From assembly GCA_900752815.1 (NCBI GenBank), contig CAADWS010000163.1, positions 1-18,653 on the forward strand: a stretch of DNA of 18,653 nt. Reading direction: 5' to 3'. A program made the translations under genes and the position numbers. Shown piece after piece: positions 15,153 to 18,653 of the stretch (within the stretch, counting starts at the first letter, position 1; each line of letters begins with the position of its first letter). The DNA is from Bacteroidaceae bacterium. GTDB lineage: Bacteria > Bacteroidota > Bacteroidia > Bacteroidales > Bacteroidaceae. The notes below the pieces were generated by a model, which saw only the letters and a program-made list of their open reading frames with translations, was not told the origin of the DNA and searched no databases.

Positions 15153-16361
15153 TTACAGTGATTTTAGAATAAGGCTGTTGGCCTTGTCCACGACCGATGT
15201 GTCTAATGAGGCAAGGTAGATACGCGTGGTATTCTCCGAATCGTGTCCCATCGCTTCGCTGATGGTGGAAATCGGAATGTTCTTGCTCTTTGCGATGGAA
15301 GCCCAGGCGTGGCGCGCGACATAGCTTGTCAGCGGTATGGCAAGCCCTAACTGCCGGCCTATTTTTTTCAGTTTGTCATTGACAAGATGGGCGGCGTTCT
15401 TGTATTGCTTTCGGGCATCCGTATCCATATCCCGGATGATCGGCAGCAGATAAGGAGTCGCGGACGTATCGTACTTGCCGACAATCTCCTGCATGGGTTT
15501 CTCCCACTTGATAAAAAGCTGCTGTCCCGTCTTCTGGCGGCGATAGACCAGAACTCCGTTCTGCAAATCCTTCTTTTTCAGGTAAGCCATATCCACAAAT
15601 GCCATTCCCCGGGTGTAGAATGAAAACATGAACAGATCTCTCGCATAATCCAGCACAGGACTGAGCGTCAGGTCCAGATCCCGTATCCGGCGGATTACTT
15701 TCAGCGGGACGGCACGTTTCACTGTTTTGTCCACGCCCGTATAGACATGTTTGAAGGGATAGCGCTGCACGGTCAGTTCCCTTTCCACCGCACGGTTATA
15801 GATGGCGCGCAGGTTGCGCATGTAAAAAGAGGAGGAGTTCGGGCAGACATTGATGCCTTTCAGAAAGGTCTCGTATTCCACCATCAGGTTGGAGTCCACT
15901 TCCTCGAACAGCAGGTCCCGTTCGCCCCGGAAACGCAAAAAACTGTTCAAGGCGGTCGTATATGTTTCGGCCGTGCGCCTTTTGCCTATCTTTTTCAGTT
16001 CCTGTATGAGTTGTCGTGCAAAGGAAAGGAAACCGCCACAGTCGGCCGGAGAGGAGAACACTTCCACCACCTTGTCGGCGGTATATCCCGTGTCGGAACG
16101 TTCGAGCCGTGCGATGACGCTCCGGAGCCGGGACAGGTCGTCTGCTATGGCGGTCTTCATGGAGAGCAGGTAATTCCTGCGTCCCTCTTCTGTGCCGGAA
16201 GCCACCACGACCTCGGAAATGCCGGCATCCCATTCCGAAGGAAAAAGCCTGTAGCCGGTATGCAATTGTCTTACCAGACGGTTGTGAATCACTTGATAGT
16301 AGAGCGAGCCTTCCTTCATCTCGACGGAAGAGGCCCGGAATTTAACTTTTACTGTTGCCAT
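15153..16361 (-). CDS. Tyrosine recombinase, probable promoter invertase
   Basis: A 402-aa site-specific recombinase of the long Bacteroidales type. It has an N-terminal Arm-DNA-binding region (about 1-85, KEGSLYYQVIHNRLVRQLHTG), a SAM-like core-binding domain (about 108-205, SFARQLIQELKKIGKRRTAE) and a catalytic domain (about 220-402). Catalytic residues are Arg251 (SFYTRGMAF), Lys277 (RRQKTGQ), Arg350 with His351 (TSYVARHAW), His373 (MGHDSENTT) and nucleophile Tyr382 (RIYLASLD). The HxxR histidine is replaced by Tyr347, which I have seen described in this family. The gene lies next to the two switch segments, and its 3' end is 98 nt from site D. It could instead be the integrase of the neighbouring phage-like element, since the length fits both. 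Which sites it recombines is inference. Confidence 0.88.
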   Translation of the reverse strand: MATVKVKFRASSVEMKEGSLYYQVIHNRLVRQLHTGYRLFPSEWDAGISEVVVASGTEEGRRNYLLSMKTAIADDLSRLRSVIARLERSDTGYTADKVVEVFSSPADCGGFLSFARQLIQELKKIGKRRTAETYTTALNSFLRFRGERDLLFEEVDSNLMVEYETFLKGINVCPNSSSFYMRNLRAIYNRAVERELTVQRYPFKHVYTGVDKTVKRAVPLKVIRRIRDLDLTLSPVLDYARDLFMFSFYTRGMAFVDMAYLKKKDLQNGVLVYRRQKTGQQLFIKWEKPMQEIVGKYDTSATPYLLPIIRDMDTDARKQYKNAAHLVNDKLKKIGRQLGLAIPLTSYVARHAWASIAKSKNIPISTISEAMGHDSENTTRIYLASLDTSVVDKANSLILKSL

Positions 16362-16524
16362 ATTACTTAATTTTCAATGATTGATATTCTGTCATTAAAG
16401 AATATGGCAAACAGTCTGGCAAGGATGTAGTCCGGAAAAATATTACTATAATAATGTTTCTCAATCGTAAAATGAGAGAAAATCCACCTTGCTTAACATT
16501 TCTTTACTTCGATATGGCGGAGAC

Positions 16525-16689
16525 ATGAAAGAATGTCATTATTGCACGGAACGGAAGAGGTGCGCGCACTGCATGCCTCTACCTGTTATGGAATGGAAAG
16601 ATATAGAAATGGTGCGCTTGATGAAACGGAAAGCCGGTCCCGCCAATCTTCATTTAATATCCGGACATGGCCGGATAAGTCATCGGTAA
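16525..16689 (+). CDS. Possible small Cys-rich protein
   Basis: A 54-aa frame beginning MKECHYCTERKRCAHCMPLP, with two CxxC pairs (Cys4/Cys7 and Cys14/Cys17 spaced as in a small zinc site), followed by a basic tail. GGCGGAG lies 5 nt before the ATG and could serve as a ribosome binding site. I do not recognise a family. It stands alone on the plus strand, with no detected promoter, so it may equally be a chance frame. Confidence 0.25.
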   Translation: MKECHYCTERKRCAHCMPLPVMEWKDIEMVRLMKRKAGPANLHLISGHGRISHR

Positions 16690-16889
16690 TGCAGAATTGT
16701 TGCAATGTTTCCTGTTCGGCGCAGGCTGCCGGAAACAACCGTATAGCTGTACAGATGGCAGGATTTACCGGCACAATGGGTCTGGCGGATGTCAAATCTG
16801 TGGATTGGATGGTTTTCCAAACTACTGTTCTGGACCAGGCCCACTCGTGCCCGTTATAAATGGCCATATCAGGCAACGGGCTAAAATAT

Positions 16890-16941
16890 TCCGGACCGGG
16901 ATGTATCTGAAACCATCATTTGAGATACATCCCGGTCCGGA
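16890..16941 (-). terminator. Strong hairpin ending the phage-like operon
   Basis: TCCGGACCGGGATGTATCT (16890-16908) is perfectly inverted at 16923-16941. After one G-G mismatch the stem resumes for three A-T pairs, leaving a 6-nt loop. On the minus strand it is followed by AATATTTTAG, a moderately T-rich tail. It lies about 50 nt after the stop of the last gene of the leftward operon, so it most likely terminates it. Confidence 0.7.
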
Positions 16942-16991
16942 GTAAATGTCGCTTCAATCAACACACCCTATCCAACGCTTGCAGTCCACCA

Positions 16992-17591
16992 TCATTTTTT
17001 GTCTATCTTTATATATTCCGAATACCTGATTTCCACATACGGGTTGTTGCTGGATATGGTCTGACGGATAGCTTTGACCCTCTTCCAGAACCACCATCCC
17101 TTGTATTCCACCCATACAGCCTGGTTAAGCGTCACGGGTATCTTTATGTCACCTTTGAGACGGTTCTCTTCAATCAGTCCGCTAAAATGTATATGCGGCG
17201 TGACCATCTCCACTTTCTGCCGCAGTAGCGGGACGGTATCACGGACAATGAGCGTGTCGCGGACGGCGGCGTCTATCGGTGCTTTCACCTCGACCTCATG
17301 CCGGGCCGCCGCTTCGAGATTCCTGATTTTCACGCCGAGCCGCCTGATGGTTTCGGCATCCTCGGCACGGAACTCCTCATACTCGTCTATGGTCAGCCGC
17401 AGTGCCTTGGCATCGAGGGCCATCGTCGCTGAATCGGTCCGCATCCGCTTCACATCGGAAAGCAGGGCTGTGCTGTTCATGCGGAAACGGTCGCGTTCTT
17501 CCGTGAGGCGTATTGTCCACCGGTGCTGCAACCAGAGGATGCCGCCGAGCAGCAGCACGGTTATCAGAAGTGTTTTGTCCAGCCTATTCAT
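16992..17591 (-). CDS. DUF6549-like membrane-anchored coiled-coil protein
   Basis: A 199-aa protein with an N-terminal membrane segment (about 7-22, TLLITVLLLGGILWL), then a long charged coiled coil (about 28-105). The C-terminal beta-rich part contains VEMVTPHIHFSGLIEENRLK, IPVTLNQAVWVEYKGWWFWK and NPYVEIRYSEYI. The C-terminal motifs match my memory of DUF6549, common in Bacteroides prophages. The single-pass membrane plus coiled-coil shape would suit an inner-membrane spanin-like or structural role, but this is unproven. The start overlaps the preceding 68-aa gene by 8 nt, so the two are translationally coupled. It is the last gene before the strong terminator. Confidence 0.65.
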   Translation of the reverse strand: MNRLDKTLLITVLLLGGILWLQHRWTIRLTEERDRFRMNSTALLSDVKRMRTDSATMALDAKALRLTIDEYEEFRAEDAETIRRLGVKIRNLEAAARHEVEVKAPIDAAVRDTLIVRDTVPLLRQKVEMVTPHIHFSGLIEENRLKGDIKIPVTLNQAVWVEYKGWWFWKRVKAIRQTISSNNPYVEIRYSEYIKIDKK

Positions 17592-17790
17592 ATGTCACGG
17601 ATTTTTCGGGAATGAACCAGACAAACTCATCCATGTAGGCCTCTTCCAACAGAACCAGCCCGCCCTTGTTTTTCCTGTCTTCACCGGACAGGTCCTCCAC
17701 GACCAGCCCTCTCCGGCCGGCCAGTCCGCCAAGCTTCATGCGGGAAAGTTCCGGAGAAGCGATGATTTTCACATAAGTATTCTTTGTCAT
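17584..17790 (-). CDS. Small phage-type hypothetical protein (68 aa)
   Basis: A 68-aa soluble, slightly basic protein beginning MTKNTYVKIIASPELSRMKL, with a Gly/Arg-rich centre and an aromatic-acidic end (YMDEFVWFIPEKSVTYE). No family is recognised. It is credible because it is packed between two other genes of the leftward operon: 22 nt after the 99-aa gene and overlapping the DUF6549-like gene by 8 nt. Confidence 0.65.
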   Translation of the reverse strand: MTKNTYVKIIASPELSRMKLGGLAGRRGLVVEDLSGEDRKNKGGLVLLEEAYMDEFVWFIPEKSVTYE

Positions 17791-17812
17791 AACCGGCAGT
17801 TTAAAAATCGGG

Positions 17813-18112
17813 TTATTTATGCAGGTTCTGGCATTTCAGCAGCTCCCGGATGTCGGCCCGGATCTCGTGCAGGTCATTCTGCACCGTGTTGAGCTGCATC
17901 ATGGTCGCCTCGAACACGGACTTGTCCAGCTTCATGGCGTTGATGCGGTCATACTGGTTCTTGATTTCCACTTCCAAACCGATACATTTGGTCTCCAGTT
18001 CTGCAATCTGGGCCGTGTTGTTCACATGCTGTATGTACAGTGTCAGCGAGAACGAAAGTACCACGACGATAATCTTGAAGTACTTCACTACAAATTCCTT
18101 GAATTGTTCCAT
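17813..18112 (-). CDS. Small membrane-anchored coiled-coil protein (99 aa)
   Basis: One membrane segment at about 12-28 (FKIIVVVLSFSLTLYIQ) is followed by a heptad-like coiled coil to the end (IAELETKCIGLEVEIKN, VQNDLHEIRADIRELLK). Size and shape resemble small lysis-region or holin-associated proteins of phages, but no family is certain. It starts 4 nt after the stop of the 52-aa gene, so it belongs to the same operon. Confidence 0.65.
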   Translation of the reverse strand: MEQFKEFVVKYFKIIVVVLSFSLTLYIQHVNNTAQIAELETKCIGLEVEIKNQYDRINAMKLDKSVFEATMMQLNTVQNDLHEIRADIRELLKCQNLHK

Positions 18113-18116
18113 ATCA

Positions 18117-18275
18117 TTATTCCATTAAAAGTGAGAATGCCTCCCTGATGGCCCTTATCAGAACCTCAGCCGCCGCGCTGTCCCGGAATCCGTAGATGAC
18201 CAGCGCGACCATTATCACCAGATATATCCACCAGGCAATTTCTTCCCTGGTGACTTTATGTTTCCTTTTCACCAT
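18117..18275 (-). CDS. 52-aa single-pass membrane protein, holin-like
   Basis: ATG at 18273-18275 opens a 52-codon frame: MVKRKHKVTREEIAWWIYLV, then IMVALVIYGFRD, ending in an amphipathic tail LIRAIREAFSLLME and TAA at 18117-18119. It has a basic N-terminus, one membrane segment (about 14-29) and a short C-terminal helix. That layout suits a small holin or membrane regulator, though no family is recognised. The start lies 20 nt inside the end of the terminase-like gene and the stop is 4 nt before the next start. This tight packing is the best evidence that it is real. Confidence 0.6.
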   Translation of the reverse strand: MVKRKHKVTREEIAWWIYLVIMVALVIYGFRDSAAAEVLIRAIREAFSLLME

Positions 18276-18653
18276 CTGTCATAGGGTTTTGGGGTACGAT
18301 CACATTGAAGATGACATTGCCGTCACTGCCCTCGATGCGCAGGCGGTTCTCCTCCTTGTGCCTGATGGGGAAGATATCCATCAGCGCCTTGGCGGCATTG
18401 ACCGACACGGCCCTGAGCGGCGCAGGGGAAAGCGGCACTCCGAAACGGTCGGTATAGTCCGAAGTGGCCGTCTCGTCCATGACGGCCTTGAGGGTCTCGG
18501 CCACCTGCAGCTTCACGGCCATCGTCTCCATCTCGAACCGTTCCGAGGAGAGCAGCGCCTTGATATGCGCCAGCACATGCGGTTTGTTCATCAGGTAATT
18601 GGCCGAAGCATACGGGTTCTTCACCGTATCCTCACCGAATACCTCCACAAAGC
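18256..18653 (-). CDS. Terminase small subunit-like protein (5' end beyond window)
   Basis: The frame is open to the right edge; the first visible residues are FVEVFGEDTVKNPYASANYL, so the true start lies outside. The segment YASANYLMNKPHVLAHIKAL fits the first helix-turn-helix of phage terminase small subunits. The rest (ETLKAVMDETATSDYTDRFG, VPLSPAPLRAVSVNAAKALM, then FNVIVPQNP) fits their C-terminal half. The small subunit recognises phage DNA for packaging. Genes downstream are small membrane proteins rather than a large terminase, an unusual order that could mean a rearranged prophage or a different phage layout. Confidence 0.6.
   Translation of the reverse strand, partial: FVEVFGEDTVKNPYASANYLMNKPHVLAHIKALLSSERFEMETMAVKLQVAETLKAVMDETATSDYTDRFGVPLSPAPLRAVSVNAAKALMDIFPIRHKEENRLRIEGSDGNVIFNVIVPQNPMTDGEKET

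Larger units (their letters stand above)
16362..16991. other. Intergenic region between recombinase and phage-like operon
   Basis: No gene of a known family is visible. Upstream of the recombinase is an imperfect inverted repeat, TTTCTCA/TGAGAGAAA (about 16457-16481). A near-consensus minus-strand -7 element, TACGATTG (16469-16462), overlaps it. The stretch includes a possible 54-codon Cys-rich frame (16525-16689) and ends in a 19-bp perfect hairpin. The boundary between the fimbrial locus and the phage-like DNA probably lies here, but no attachment-site duplication was found. Confidence 0.45.

Noticed and set aside
16457..16481. TTTCTCA/TGAGAGAAA as a further inversion site
   Set aside because: The centre is 9 bases, not 5, and no partner copy exists; at most an operator for the recombinase gene.
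16586..16945. Overlapping open frames on both strands at 16586-16945
   Set aside because: Neither strand shows a recognisable motif or good start, and they run into the terminator hairpin.
1..18653. CRISPR arrays, tRNA or rRNA genes, complete insertion sequences
   Set aside because: No regularly spaced direct repeats, no cloverleaf-like stretch and no intact transposase were seen.

Overview
The window looks like the chromosome of a gut-type Bacteroidales (Bacteroides, Parabacteroides or a close relative). Three things point there: the promoter elements fit the Bacteroidetes -7 consensus TAnnTTTG, the lipoprotein and fimbrial families (FimB/Mfa2, fimbrillin, DUF3575, DUF3868, DUF4906-like, DUF5106) are typical of the order, and start codons often lack a strong Shine-Dalgarno. 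The genus cannot be fixed from what is visible.

Layout. 1-833: gene-poor DNA that opens with a recombinase-type site (site A, 6-26) and holds a decayed wHTH gene fragment. 834-2116 (-): a broken gene for a repeated helix-turn-helix protein, with one frameshift and one amber codon. 2137-14409 (-): a Mfa/Fim-type fimbrial operon. In transcription order it encodes a DUF3575 outer-membrane protein, a DUF3868/OmpA/TPR protein, the major fimbrillin, a FimB/Mfa2 anchor, an accessory fimbrial lipoprotein (517 aa), two large tip-type lipoproteins (760 and 1062 aa) and a thioredoxin-fold DUF5106 lipoprotein. 14410-15152: a switch region with two short DNA segments, each bounded by inverted copies of an ACTTCTCT-N5-AGAGAAGT type site and each carrying one outward promoter. 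15153-16361 (-): a tyrosine recombinase, the likely invertase. 16362-16991: mostly non-coding, ending in a strong hairpin. 16992-18653 (-): the end of a phage-like operon (terminase-small-like protein, small membrane proteins, DUF6549-like protein).

How it works together. The fimbrial operon has no recognisable promoter facing it in the orientation given. The TATATTTG promoter in the first segment (14473-14690) points away from the operon, so this molecule appears to be fimbria-OFF. Flipping that segment would put the promoter about 90 nt upstream of the first gene. A second segment (14841-15055) also carries a rightward promoter, and its transcript would run into a good intrinsic terminator at 15085-15108. 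Each site pair has its own 5-bp spacer (CCGAA or TTTTA), and site A at the left edge has a third (TATGG). This suggests one recombinase serving several address-tagged switches, the most notable system in the window.

Within the operon, a 13-bp hairpin between the fimbrillin and anchor genes and a terminator-like hairpin after the 1062-aa gene probably set subunit ratios. The fimbrillin gene and the 3' part of the 760-aa gene are visibly more AT-rich than their neighbours, as expected for exchanged surface modules.
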